From the NCBI GenBank assembly GCA_028386065.3, contig JAKUCV010002366.1, forward strand, positions 53,687 through 117,686: a DNA stretch of 64,000 nucleotides, read 5' to 3'. Origin of the DNA: Turnera subulata (taxonomy: Eukaryota; Streptophyta; Magnoliopsida; Malpighiales; Passifloraceae). Position numbers and translations under genes: made by a program. The notes under the pieces are model-generated. The model did no database searches, had not been told where the DNA came from, and saw nothing but the letters and a program-made list of their open reading frames with translations. Positions 31,522-42,889 of this stretch are shown here, one piece after another. The first letter of the stretch is position 1, and the number at the start of each line of letters is the position of its first letter.

Positions 31522-34500
31522 TGTAACGCCCCGATTTTTTGTTAATTAATTTGTACAAAAATTTTCAAAATTTTTGGAATTTAATTTCCAATTTTGAACT
31601 CCCGGATTTTTTTTTTGGAATTATTTTCTTGGTCATAATAAATTTGTTTCCGGAATTATTCAATTATTATCTTGAGATGTAAGTATATACTTCTTTTATT
31701 TGTATAAAATTTTGTTTTGGAATAAAATGCAAGGGTGTAGTTATGTCTAAAACTACGCAGTTTTGAGACAACTAAGGCATAGAACACACATGAGTGTGTG
31801 TTTTGACTTAGGGTTTGACTTGAGGAGGGGGCAGTAGACAAAACGACGGCGTTTCCATTCCGGTTGAACCTTAACCCTAAGACTTGGGGATATTTCTTCT
31901 TCTCTTTTCTCTCTCTCATCTTTTCTTTCTTTTCTCACCCGAGCACAGCCGCTGCCGTTCCTCTCTTCTCTTTTTTCTCTTCTTCGAACTCGCCACCATC
32001 ATCTCACTCTTACCATTAACTATTGTCGTTGCCTCTTGGTTCTTCCTCCTATTCCACTCTCCTTTTGCCTTGGTTTCTGATGTGCGGGAGATTTATTGAT
32101 CTTGGTTTGATGTTGATGGAGGGTTTGTTGTGTGTTTGCATGGTGGTTCTGGGGCACTGTGTTGTCGGTCGGAGGTTGATGGTTGAGGGTAAGCAATTTG
32201 GTGATGGTGGCCGATGATGTGGTTTGGACTGTTGCTACCGGATGTGATGATGCTTGTTGGTAAGTTCCAATGACCTTAACTCCAATTTCCATGCCTGTTT
32301 GAATACTAATCTTTGATGCCCAGAAGAGTTGACATGTGTTTTGAGTTGAATATAACCCAACAATATAGTGGAATTGTTTTTTTTTGTTTTGGGATTTTAA
32401 TTCTCAGCTGAATCGTGTTGGTTGGGAGATGAGTTTGATCATTTTCGAACAGTGGGCTTGTAGTGGGTTTGAACTCAGGGGTTTGACTAAAAGAATATAT
32501 TTGATTGGCAGAGTTCTTTTAGAAGTTCGTTAAATGGTTCAAGAGAATAATACAACTTGTTTTGGCCTGGGTTCAAGCGTGTAATTGGATAATAATTTAT
32601 CTTTGTACAAGTTTGGAGTAGTGTGCACATGGGTGTCATATGAACTCAATAAGTCGTTGTTAATCAATTATTACCCCTGAGTGCACTAATATGCTATGGT
32701 AATTACACTTTATAGCAATTGTTATGTCTTGAAAGGAGTTGACACCATGGACAGGAAGCTTTCAGCCTTGTTTTAGAAAAGAATGTTTTAATGAATTTAG
32801 TTCTGCAAATGCACTATACTAGAACAGTTGTCTCAACCTATGGTGATGCATTGATACACAAGTCCACTGTGCGACTTATGTCATTTCTTTTAAATGAACC
32901 ATCACCTATATGCATATGCCTCACTAGGCTAATTACATATCAATTCTATTCTATAACTGTTGGTTCAAATAAACTGTTAAAGGACATGCAGGATAAGGTA
33001 TTATAATTATTTGGATGGGCTCTTGGTAACAATTTAGGGAGATCATCATTAGGTCAGCAACGTGGTGTGCTTTATGTCTTGCTTTGGCCAGTAAGTAGTA
33101 TACAATTAATAATTGATCAGTGGAAGGTGTTGCTGGTTTCATGAGTAATTTATCTAAATCCTAATTTCATTGAATCTGTGTTCTAAATCTTGCTAAGTTA
33201 AGCTTCAGTAGTTGTGCCCAGGATAGAATGTTGGTTAACATTGTCAATTGATAGTAGCTTAATTATGACACCAAACTTAATGAACTAATAATTCAAAATG
33301 GCTCGTGAAATATTTTTGGGCTTTTTACTTCTAGATTCATCAAAAGATGATGAGATGGACACGAGTATGATGCTCAAAGTTGAGTGCTTTTATTCTTCAA
33401 TGTTCAAGAGTCTTTGAGGGATGCTTTTAAAAGCTATTTCATTTTCTTTCATATTATGGATTAACTAATAGCTACACTCGCTTTGGCCACTATATTATAA
33501 ACCTCGTCTTTGGGTTTTAAACGGATTTCTTGTTGCCTATCTATTCTACATTCGGTCTCAGGTTACAAAATGCCATCAATAACTTATATAGTTTGAACTT
33601 AGCGTGCACTTCATGGTAAATTTGTGTGCGCACTTATATGACCGTGTGTCTATGTTTAGGCCTTGGTTTTACATGAGAAGCAACAGGATTAAGTAGTAGC
33701 CTCCAAGACGATACTTATAATTCAGGTGAGGATTTATAAACCTTGGTATGCCGTTACTGCCCACGATACTCGGGTTAACGGTCTTGGTGAATAATGAGGT
33801 AACCGTAAAATTATGTGTACTGAACTGTTGAGATGCTTGCCATGTTTTGACCTACTTGTTTATGTGTTGGTATGCTTGTGATGCTGCCTGTGGTTGGCTT
33901 GGTTGTGAATCACCCTATTATACGGCTGTTTGCTGCTTGTTTGCCTTTTTATGTTCTTGGTGATCACATGATAGTTGTACTATGATATGGTATCTATGAT
34001 GTTTGTAATCATGTTTTGAGTACATGAGATGTACTGTTAGAAAAGAGCCTACAACTACTTTATTCATAATACACAAATAACTTACTGAGCTGGTAAACTA
34101 AAAGATAAGTAATTTTTACTGTGGGGCTATTGACCGGTAGCACCGAGCGGGAGAGAGGGTACCCCACGGGAGTTGTGTTGGATGAAAAAAAATGATTATA
34201 GAGACGGTGCCTTGGGGATTAGACGGATGCACCCCTTGGTCAGTTTAGTTACTGAGAGCATCCCTCAGAGAGGCGCCGCCTTGGGAAAGGTGGGTGTACC
34301 CCCTAGTTATTTATACCTGGTCTTGGTATGTACTGAGTGAATCCCTCAGAGAGCCGTCAGCCACTTGAGATGTTTTAGTGGTTAGTTTTTATTTCGGAAC
34401 TTACCCCTTCCGACGTGTTAGTATTTTGGGTTTGAGCCCTGGACTGATCAGTCGCTACCGCGCCCGACGCACACAGTAGAGGGCCCTAATAATAAAATAT

Positions 34501-34979
34501 ACAATTCTATTAATTCTTAAGGATCATACTCTTAGTAAGATGATGAGATAAAAGTCTGTCGATGACTTGTGATGTGCACTGATGATGACTTTCTTGTGCA
34601 CTGTGATTTTTATTGCCATGTACCAGTGTATTCGTGGTTGACTTGTACATGTGTATATCCTGGTTTATTTGTTTGCGGTGAGAGAGTGGTTGGTCTCACC
34701 CCCTCACGTCATTTACAGGTTAATTGTTCCCTGAGCAGTGGTGCATATCAGCAGGTTGTGGTGTTTTCCTCTTGTCGGGTCGGTTACATAGAGTTCATCA
34801 CATACATGATTTCTTATTTATGTATTTGTCTTCCGCTGCATATTTGATCTCTTGTATAAATTATTGTATATTTTTAAAATGATTATGTTGTTTATATCGT
34901 ATCTCGGGTAGAGGGGCAATTTGGTCATTTCACATAATATAATTAAATAATTTGGTCAATTTGGGATACGGGCATTTCA
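31522..34979 (+). repeat. LARD-2 5' LTR (3458 bp)
   Basis: The unusually long LTR runs from TGTAACGCCCCGATTTTT to ATACGGGCATTTCA. It contains AAAACGACGGCGTTTCC (about 31840), AACCTTAACCCTAAGA (31867), a CT-rich tract (31880-32000), the donor-like TTGGTAAGTTCC (about 32259), GTGAGGATTTATAAACC (33725), AGCACCGAGCGGGAGAG (34139) and TTTACAGGTTAATTG (34712). Many of these blocks recur in the same order in LARD-3. Confidence 0.85.
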
Positions 34980-34981
34980 GC

Positions 34982-34997
34982 TGGTAACGGAGCAGGC
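34982..34997 (+). other. LARD-2 primer binding site
   Basis: TGGTAACGGAGCAGGC starts two bases after LTR1. It is nearly identical to LARD-3 (TGGTAGCGGAGCAGGC) and LARD-1 (TGGTAGCGGAGCGGGC). Confidence 0.6.
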
Positions 34998-36447
34998 TAT
35001 AGATCCTTGGGGATGTGTTGATTGGTTTTGTCCTCGTATGTGCTTGAGTCTGCTCCTTTTTTAGTCGTCTGTTGAATTGTCTTATGCATTCATATAGTGA
35101 GTCGTACAATGGATCCGGTGGTGGACACGCACGTGCTGAGGGTCAGTGCAACCCGGTATTTTTGTTGAAATGACATGTTTGCCTATACAGCTTAGGCTGT
35201 AGCGAAGGTTTGGTTTATGGAATATCCATTGTTTTGTCAGAGTCGGTGTAGACTCTTGACTCTTTGCTTGTGTTTCTTGTTTGTATGGAACTCGCCAATA
35301 CAAGTAAGGACCATTGATTTGTTTCTGGATGTTATATCTATCAAGTGATGATCTATTGTGATGCTTGCGAGTATGATTCTTGTAATCTTGGTGAACGAGT
35401 TATTTGTGGTCTGATTTGGTGAGCTCGAGGATTTGAATTTACTTGTGAATTGTTATATGGATTAAAACTTGTTGGAATTCAGGCTGACAACTTCTTGAAT
35501 TATTTTGATGATACATCTGGATTGATCTAATTCTATATTTGGTGAAATATTTTTTAATGGTACTTGAGGTACTTATCTTTGTTGAGATTTGAGATATTAA
35601 TTGTGGTTGTGATTAAAAAGTTTTGATCATAAATCTTTGCTGAGGTTATAGTTCATGTGCTAGATGAGGATGCCGATAGTATGTTTACATTGAGGTTTGA
35701 TTGGGAGGTGATCTCGGGAATTGTGATTCAATTGCTAGTTAGCTAATCATCTAATGAGAGATACAGAGATGTTTTAAGTTCTTCATTTAAGAAACTTTGA
35801 TGTTTGTGCTAGTTATGGGTTGAGAGATAGATTTATGTGTATAAGTTGTGAAAGGATGTTTGGGTCTTGAGGAATCAAAGTTGTAGAAGTATAACTATGA
35901 TATTTCGGGAACGATTGAGTTCTAGTGCCTAATGGTATGTTCTGGGAAGTATACAATTTTGGCTAAAATTGGTGTGAGACAAGGGAATGCTTTGAGGTTC
36001 GGAACATGAAATAGACTTTGAATTCTTGGTCTTGAGGTATTCAAAATAGGAGTGATGATCATGTTACTTAGGTAACAATTGTGAGTTCTAATACCTGAGG
36101 GTATGCTTAATGGATTTAAAAGATTTGGGTATTTTTGGTTGAGGAAAGTATCAATGATGATCAAGGAAACGGATTTCGAATTCTAGTGATATTCATGTTG
36201 GTGATGTTTGAGTAAGACTCTTGGGTGAATGCTTTGTTCTTTTTGTTGTACGGATCATGTTTGACTTAAGGCAATGATCGAATTGGTTTAGTGGATTTCT
36301 TGCTCGGAAAGGATAACTTTTGCGATGGTTCCACTTGGTTTTACTTGGTAGTTTTGGCCAGCGGTACGTTGATACTGGATGACACCCGATGGTGTCTGCT
36401 AAGTGTTTGTTTGCTTGTATGTAAATTTCAACGACGAAATTTTGTTT
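34998..36447. other. LARD-2 internal region, non-coding apart from the mini-ORF
   Basis: About 1.45 kb with no retroviral domain. It aligns in order with LARD-3's interior (for example ACAGCTTAGGCTGTAG, TGTCAGAGTCGGTGTAGAC and GTGATTAAAAAGTTTTGATC), so the non-coding interior is conserved within the family and could carry packaging or dimerisation signals (inference). Confidence 0.7.
35109..35168 (+). CDS. LARD-2 mini-ORF MDPV..., 19 aa
   Basis: ATGGATCCGGTGGTGGACAC opens a 19-codon frame, MDPVVDTHVLRVSATRYFC, ending in TGA, 127 bases after the primer-site start. LARD-3 has the same frame with the same length, the same stop and the same distance. LARD-1 has an MDPVE start followed by a different tail. 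It may be a relic of the gag start of the autonomous parent or a conserved leader ORF. Coding is not shown. Confidence 0.4.
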   Translation: MDPVVDTHVLRVSATRYFC

Positions 36448-36460
36448 AGTGGGGTAGAAC
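36448..36460 (+). other. LARD-2 polypurine tract
   Basis: AGTGGGGTAGAAC directly precedes the TG of LTR2. LARD-3 has the identical string at the same place (52038-52050). Confidence 0.75.
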
Positions 36461-38428
36461 TGTAATGTCCTGATTTTTCGTTAATTAATTTCTACGAAAT
36501 TTTTCAAAATAATTGGAATTTAATTTCCAATTTTGAACTCCCGAATTTTTTTTGGAATTATTTTTTTGGTCATAATAAATTTGTTTCCGAAATTATTCAA
36601 TTGTTATCCTGAGGTGTAAGTATATGCTTCTTTTATTTGTATAAAATTTTGTTTTGGAATAAAATGCAAGGGTGTAGTTATATCTAAAACTACGCAGTTT
36701 TGAGGCAACCAAGGCATAAAACACACATGACTGTGTGTTTTGACTTAGGGTTTGACTTGAGGAGGGGGCAGTAGACAAACCGACGGTGTTTCCATTCTGG
36801 CTGAACCTTAACCCTAAGACTGGGGAGTATTTATTCTTCTCTTTTCTCTCTCTCTTCTTTTCTTTCTTTTCTCTCCCAAGCACAGCCGCTACTGTTCCTC
36901 GCTTCTCTTTTTCCTCTTCTTCGAACTTGCCACCATCATCTGACTCTTACCAATAACTGCTATCGTTGCCTCTTGGTTCTTCCTCCTATTCTACTCTCCT
37001 TTTGCCTTGGTTTCTATTGTACGGGAGATTTATTGATCTTGGTTTGATGTTGATGGAGGGTTTGTTGTGTGTTTGCGTGGTGGTTCTGGGCATTGTGTTG
37101 TAGGTCGGAGGTTGATGGTGGCAGGTCAGCAATTTGGTGATGGTGGCCGATGATGTGGTTTGGACTGTTGCTACCGGATGTGATGATACTTGTTGGTAAG
37201 TTCCAATGACCTTAACTCCAATTTCCAAGCCTGTTTGAATACTAATCTTTGCTGCCCAAAAGAGTAGACATGTGTTTTGAATTGAATATAACCTAATACT
37301 ATAGTGGAATTTCTTTTTTTTTAGTTTTGGGATTTTAATTCTCAGCTGAATCGTGTTGGTTGGGAGATGAGTTTGATCATTTTCGAACAGTAGGCTTGTA
37401 GTGGGTTTGAACTTAGGGGTTTGACTAAAAGAATATATTTGATTGGCAGAGTTCTTTTAGAAGTTCGTTAAATGGTTCAAGAGAATAATTCAACTTGTTT
37501 TGGCCTGGGTTCAAGCGTGTAATTGGATAATAATTTATCTTTGTACAAGTTTGGAGTAGTGTGCACATGGGTGTCATATGAACTGGTAGCACTGAGCGGG
37601 AGAGAGGGTACCCCTCAGGAGTTGTGTTGGATGAAAAAAAATGGTTATAGAGACGGTGCCTTAGGGACTAGACGGATGCGCCCCTTGGTTAGTTTAGTTA
37701 CTGAGAGCTTCCCTCAGAGAGGCGGCGCCTTGGGGCAGGTGGGTGTATCCCTTGGTTATTTATGCCTGGTTTTGGTATGTACTGAGTGCACCCCTTAGAG
37801 AGCCGTCAGCCACTTGAGATGTTTTAGTGGTTAGTTTTTATTTCGGAACTTACCCCTTCCGATGTGTTAGTATTTTGGGTTTGAGCCCTGGACTGATCAG
37901 TCGCTACCGCGCTCGACGCACACAGTAGAGGGCCCTAATAGTAAAATATACAATTCTATTAAATCTTAAGGATCATACTCTTAGTAAGATGATGAGATAA
38001 AAGTCTGTCAATGACTTATGATGTGCACTAATGATGACTTTCTTGTGCACTGTGATTTTTGTTGCCATGTACCAGTGTATTCGTGGTTGACTTGTACATG
38101 TGAATATCCTGATTTATTTGTTTGTGGTGAGACAGTGGTTGGTCTCACCCCCTCACGTTTTTTACAGGTTAACTGTTCCTTGAGCAGTGGTGCATATCAG
38201 CAGGTGGGGGTGTTTTCCTCTCGTCGGATCGGATCCATAGAGTTCATCACATACATGATTTCTTATTTATGTATTTGTCTTCCGCTGCATACTTGATCTC
38301 TTGTAGAAATTATTGTATAGTTTTAAAATGATTATGTTGTTTATAACGTATCCCGGGTAGAGGGGCAATTTGGTCATTTCACATAATATAATTAAATAAT
38401 TTGGTCAATTTGGGATACTGGCGTTTCA
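36461..38428 (+). repeat. LARD-2 3' LTR, with a ~1.49-kb internal deletion
   Basis: It matches LTR1 from TGTAATGTCCTGATTTTTCG to GTGTCATATGAACT (37584). It then jumps to GGTAGCACTGAGCGGG, which is at 34136 in LTR1, so sequence equivalent to 32647-34135 is missing. Only very short matching sequence is visible at the junction. Confidence 0.85.
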
Positions 38429-38716
38429 TGAAGATGAAGCCTACTACTGTGGATAAGCCGATTAAGCCCAAGGAAATCACTGTTGACACTCCGGTGAAGA
38501 TTTCTATCAAGCCAAATCCCGAAGGGGGATATTCTGTGACCAAATCTGCACCCACAAAAGGATCATAAACTTGAGGAACTGAATGCTCTTGTTATTGGGA
38601 TGAATGATGATATCAGTGAGCTGAAGGAAGAACTTGGTTCCATGTGGAGCCAAATGAAGAAATTTCAGACCAAGATATTTGACAAGTTTGACCAAATCAT
38701 TGCAATTCTTACTTGA
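38429..38716 (+). pseudogene. SIRE-like extra ORF, last part (coiled coil)
   Basis: After LARD-2 the frame continues KMKPTTVDKPIKPKEITVDT, then VKISIKPNPEGGYSVTKSAP. A one-base shift follows, then DHKLEELNALVIGMNDDISE, LKEELGSMWSQMKKFQTKIF and DKFDQIIAILT to a stop (38714-38716). The end is a clear heptad coiled coil, as found at the C-terminus of extra ORFs of SIRE-type elements. Confidence 0.6.
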
Positions 38717-39755
38717 GATGATTTTGATGAAGATTGATGCTCCATAGATCTGATGCTCTTAGGTCATGAATTGCATTCCCATCTACATTTTAGCTAAGTA
38801 CTTTTATAACTTTCCTACTTATGGTTTGAATAACTTGAATTTTTGTCTTGCTTTTGGATATTTTGCTTTGTGCTATTATGTGTGGTTATTTATTATCTCC
38901 TTTGAATTTTATTTGTGTTATGTTTTTTGCTGATGCCAAAAGGGGGAGAAATATATGTTGTTAGAGGGTGATATATATGTTGTTTTTTATGGAACGTATG
39001 TTCCTGCTGCGGTATACCTTGTGTGTTAATTCTTCTGATGCAGGAAATAATATTTGGCTCGGTGAAATAGCCAAATATGTTGTTGATGATATTGATACTG
39101 TTGCGATATACCTTGTGGTTATTTTCTGATGCAGGGAACAAGATTTGGCTCTGTGAAAAAGCCAAATAATAATCTTGATATACTGAAATTTCATTGCAGG
39201 ATATATGTATGTGAAACTTTTGGGAATGAAATCATATGTATACCCTGCCTATATGCAGGGGGAGCTATTGGCAAAAAGCCTTTAGTAAATTTTTAAATAT
39301 ACTGTGCTTATATGCAGAGGGAGCTATTGGCAAAAAGTCTTTAGTAAATTTTTAAAAGTATACTATGCATAAAAGCAGAAGAAGTATTTGGCCGATCGAA
39401 TGAGCCAAATGAATGCGTTTTTGAATTTCTTGATTATGTATATAAAATTGGGGGAGCTTACTTATTTGGTTATCTTATTTCTAACAATTGTTTTTGGCTG
39501 AATGTTTTTATCTATATTTCTTTTGCTGATGACAAAAGGGGGAGAAGTATATGATGTGTTTTTTGTTTGAAAATAAGAGAGAAAGCATGTTTGATTGAAT
39601 GGTTACGGTAAATAGTATTGCTATATTACAAAAGCCTTTTTTGAAGGGGCAGCATTGAAACACGAGAGTTTATATACATGTGTTAAATGTGATTTAACTG
39701 CTATTTTGTAGGAAACAACACAGCATGTTTGTCATCATCAAAAAATGAGAGATTG
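38717..39755 (+). repeat. SIRE-like 3' untranslated region with tandem repeats
   Basis: Two local arrays occur. One is about 39008-39190, two ~100-bp units each with TGC.G.TATACCTTGTG and TCTGATGCAGG and a TTTGGCTC...AGCCAAAT hairpin. The other is about 39235-39400, three ~77-bp units with ATGCAG.GGGAGCTATTGGCAAAAAG and TTTAGTAAATTTTTAAA. GATG.CAAAAGGGGGAGAA occurs twice (38933 and 39529); such G-rich tracts are polypurine-like. The stretch just before the LTR is AAAAAATGAGAGAT. Confidence 0.7.
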
Positions 39756-41405
39756 TTAACCTAAACATTTGATTAGTGGCTTAATTAGCAATTAATTAAG
39801 ACTAATCATGTTTAGCATTCAAATATAAGTTTCTAATGATTCTCATGATCATTATATTATTTTGATGATTAATAAACATATTGGTTAAGTGTTTGTGTTG
39901 TTTGAGTATCGGGCAGAAACATTTGGTTCTAGGAAGAAACCAAATGTTCAGTATACAAATATTTGTTTCTGATGATCATTATACTGTTTAGAAGAATAAC
40001 AAACATATTGGTTAAGCTTTTTGTGTTGTTTAAGTATTGGCAAAAATATTTGGTTCCATGAAGAAACCAAAACAGAGAAGATTTGGCTCCACAGGCTGCA
40101 GAACAACACCTTCAATCTATATTCCGCGTGGTCCCAGGTCGATAGTTGGCAATTTAAATGCCAACCAACGTCCAAACTTGCAGCTCAAGTGTTAGAAAAA
40201 GATCTAAAAAGTGGTTCTCACACCTTCTAAGCATCTTGGAGCTTTGGTGGTCCACACAAGAAACTTGTCACTTTCACCCAATAAAGAATGTGGTCCCAAA
40301 AAGTAGTTGAAATTTAAGCAACTCAACTAACGGTTTTGCTTGCTCACCAAAGGTCAGAAAAAGATCAGAAAAATGGCCCTCACAACCTCTTTCATCCCTT
40401 GAAGAGCTGGTGGTCCTTACATTCCATTTTTGGAAACATATTTAAAGAAAGACAATTTTTGCCCAAGAAATATCAAGATTTAGCTCATCTGCGTGGACAG
40501 TTTTAAACCAAGTCAACTAACGATTAAACTTGCACTCCATGGGTTAGATAACATTCAGAAAAATGGTCCTCACATTCTCTCTCTACCCTGGAAGACATGG
40601 TGGTCCACACTTTCCATTTTTAGAAAGCGTTTTGAAGAAAAAAAATTGCAACTCAAGTATTCTGCAGATTTGGCTTGCCTACGTGGACTGTTTTATTAGA
40701 GAAGCAAGAAGTCAACTCCTATGCCACCTGGACATCATACGGTCGTTATGTGAAAATTGTGAGAGAGCTTCCCCATCCTGAGAATCTATATAAGAGGTCT
40801 GAAACCTCATTAGAAGAAGTACTTCAGTCTCTGGAAAAATTATGTGATATTTAGCTTCTGTTGGAGCCAAATCCTCTAAGAGATTCAAAAATTCAGAATG
40901 AGCTTACCTTGAGTGAATCTCCTGTTCTAAACTCGTTGTAAGCACTTCTTGAGTGAGTAACTCTTGAAGTTTTCTTGCTCAGGGCATCCTAAGTGAGATT
41001 AAGTTACAACCATACTTGATACTCAAAGCTAGGATTAGTTTTGAGGATAGGTTAGAGCTAAGCCTTTGAAAAGCTTGAGTGTAGGTTAGAGCTGAGCCTT
41101 TGAAAAGCTTAGGTTAGAGTTGCTCCTGTAAAAGCTTATAAAGGTTAAGGTTGATCCCGTAAAAGCTTAGTATAGTGGATAGTTTAGAAATCCTAAAGGG
41201 AGGACCTTTAGGTAGTGGATGTACTCCTGCGTGGGGAACCACTATAAATTGATTGTGTCCATTGCTTTTCTATCTTCATTCCTGCATTTCCACTTAAGTT
41301 TAATATTTGGCTTCTGTGTCGAGCCAAATCTTTGAAAACCCAAAAAAGAGGAAAAGCTAATTCAACCCCCCCCCCCCCCCCCCTTCTTAGCCATTTCTGG
41401 GCCAA
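39756..41405 (+). repeat. SIRE-like 3' LTR (1.65 kb)
   Basis: It starts TGTTAACCTAAACATTTG and ends TTTCTGGGCCAA. It is longer than the 5' LTR because the latter is deleted. It contains the shared hairpin (39918-39948), three partly similar blocks about 110-120 bp apart with GTGGTCC.CACA and ACTCAACTAACG (40240-40640), TATATAAGAGGTC (40788, TATA-like) and repeats of GAGCCTTTGAAAAGCTT (41053-41175). A run of 18 C lies at 41366-41383. Confidence 0.8.
40780..40800 (+). promoter_or_regulatory. Possible LTR TATA box
   Basis: AATCTATATAAGAGGTCTG in the 3' LTR resembles a plant TATA box. The 5' LTR lacks this part (deleted), so the 5' promoter of the element is probably lost. Confidence 0.4.
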
Positions 41406-41410
41406 GATGG

Positions 41411-42378
41411 CAGCAGGACGGCGGATTTGAGAAGGAGAGGGAGAGAGGGGAGGCGTAAGGGAAGAGGAATCAGGCGGTGGTGGGTTTAGGGGGAGGCGAC
41501 AGCAGTAGAGGGGGAAACGAGAGGAAAAAGGGTGGAAGAAGAAGAAGAAGAAAGGGGAGAGGAGAAGATGGTTGCAGAGGGAAGGCGAGAGCGTGTGAGG
41601 GGGAGGAAAAACAGAAGAGAATAAATAGAAGGGAAGAGAAAAGGTAAAAATAAAAAAGAAAGAAGAGAAGATAGTGGGGGGGGGGGAGGGGGGGCCGCGG
41701 TTGCAGGTGGAGGAATCCGGGAAAGACGGAGGAGATAAAATAGAATGAGAAAGAAAGGAGAAGAAAGGAGAATAGTGGGGGCAGTTGGTGGAGATATCGG
41801 GAGAGGAGGAGTGGGAAAAAGAAAGAAAAAGGAAAAGGAAAGAAAAGAAAAGAAATGAAAAGAAAGGAAAGAAAAAGGGAAGAGGAAAGGAAAAGAGAAA
41901 GAAAGAAGAGAGAGAGAGAGAAAGAAGCGTGGCTCGTGTATCGGTAAAATCACTGGTCCTTGAATGGACCAAAATATCCTCCGGACCGACTTTAATCCTT
42001 TAGTAGCACAAGGGTTTCTCCGTCTTTTTGAGAAATTCCGTCCCGCTCCCGAAAATACATCTTAGGCTCGTAAATTCCGATTGGTTATCCCAACCGTTTC
42101 CCAAGTCCTGGTTTTGATAATCGTGGCTCAGTAAGCCGTGTAGAATCCTCTGGAATTCCGAGTAACTTTCGGTATTGATTATCGGGGCTTGATAACCATA
42201 GGATACCTTCGGAAGCATCGGTGGCTTTTAGGTTCTAAAGATCGATTACTCCCGGTAAAACTTTCGAAATCAACTCGTTACTGTAGAATTCCCGATTAAC
42301 AGCTATAAAATTTTATTTACCACTGTAAGAGTTAGAACAACTCGGTAAAATTAGGAAAATTTTACCCGAGTTGTTACA
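41411..42378 (-). repeat. LARD-1 3' LTR, segment 2
   Basis: It resumes with CAGCAGGACGGCGGATTT right after the SIRE-like duplication and matches 46991-47200 and then 61661-62416. The first half is strongly purine-rich on the plus strand (CT-rich on the sense strand), with G runs near 41677-41695. GAATA at 41619-41623 is the uninterrupted counterpart of the LARD-3 insertion site. It ends ...GTTGTTACA at 42378. The 254-aa and 155-aa minus-strand open stretches here are low-complexity Pro/Ser/Phe artefacts. Confidence 0.8.
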
Positions 42379-42391
42379 GTCGACCCCTTTT
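42379..42391 (-). other. LARD-1 polypurine tract
   Basis: The minus strand reads AAAAGGGGTCGAC immediately before TGTAACAACTCGGG, the start of the 3' LTR. This fixes the element's orientation. Confidence 0.75.
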
Positions 42392-42889
42392 AAAAGTATT
42401 TCGTCCCCGAAATTCATCCGTCAGAACCTTGGGTCCCTACAACATAAACCTTCTTGTGCACCGCGGCTTACAGCCGTAGCCGAAGATATTGATTCTCCTT
42501 GTGAAGACAAACGTTATGATGATGCTATCACAGGTACGTCCAATGTTCCTTCTGTCGTTCTTTGGAGGAATCGGCAACCACCTTGTTCCTAGTTTCTGCA
42601 CGTGCGAAATCATCTTCCAGTGTTCACGTCTTTCCAAGATATCCAAACAGCAGTAACCTTGTTGCTTATGCGTGTTACTCGAGGTATCATCACATCAACT
42701 AGCAGCATTGGTCCCTGATGGAGGTGATAGGCATGGAAGATGTTGAGGTAGCCATAGGGAGAAAACCAAGGTCGTCAAAGCAAAAGAAAAGTACGAGACG
42801 GATATGGACTGGAAAGCACTCGTACTTATAGCCAGGAAATATACCGAGAGATTGAGCAAGTAATGAGGCAGTGGAAAAATAAAGCAAAA

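Larger units (their letters stand above)
31522..38428 (+). mobile_element. LARD-2: long-LTR element without coding capacity, inside the SIRE-like ORF
   Basis: LTR1 (31522-34979) and LTR2 (36461-38428) both start TGTAA(C/T)G.CC.GATTTTT and end GGC(A/G)TTTCA. The interior is only 1481 bp. Flanks are TGAAC (31517-31521) and TGAAG (38429-38433), a 5-bp duplication with one difference. Joining the flanks over one copy keeps the SIRE-like extra ORF in frame (AKHL|KMKPTTVDK). No gag-pol domain is present, so movement must have depended on proteins from another element. LTR2 lacks about 1.49 kb present in LTR1. Confidence 0.85.
25976..41405 (+). mobile_element. SIRE/Maximus-like Ty1/copia retrotransposon (15.4 kb with nested insert)
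   Basis: The terminal repeats start TGTTA(G/A)CCTAAACAT at 25976 and 39756 and end TTTCTGGGCCAA(CA) at 26734 and 41405. The target duplication is GGTGG (25971-25975) versus GATGG (41406-41410). The uninterrupted partner LTR at 46986-46990 has a single GGTGG, confirming the site. The interior has gag with two CCHC knuckles, protease, GAG-pre-integrase, RT, RNase H and then an extra acidic/coiled-coil ORF after pol, a layout of the SIRE/Maximus lineage. The integrase core is missing. LARD-2 sits in the extra ORF. Frameshifts make the element defective. Confidence 0.8.

Noticed and set aside
41208..41972. 254-aa and 155-aa minus-strand open frames, Pro/Ser/Phe-rich
   Set aside because: They lie entirely in the homopurine tract of LARD-1's LTR and cross the SIRE-like boundary. 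Length comes from absence of stops in low-complexity DNA.
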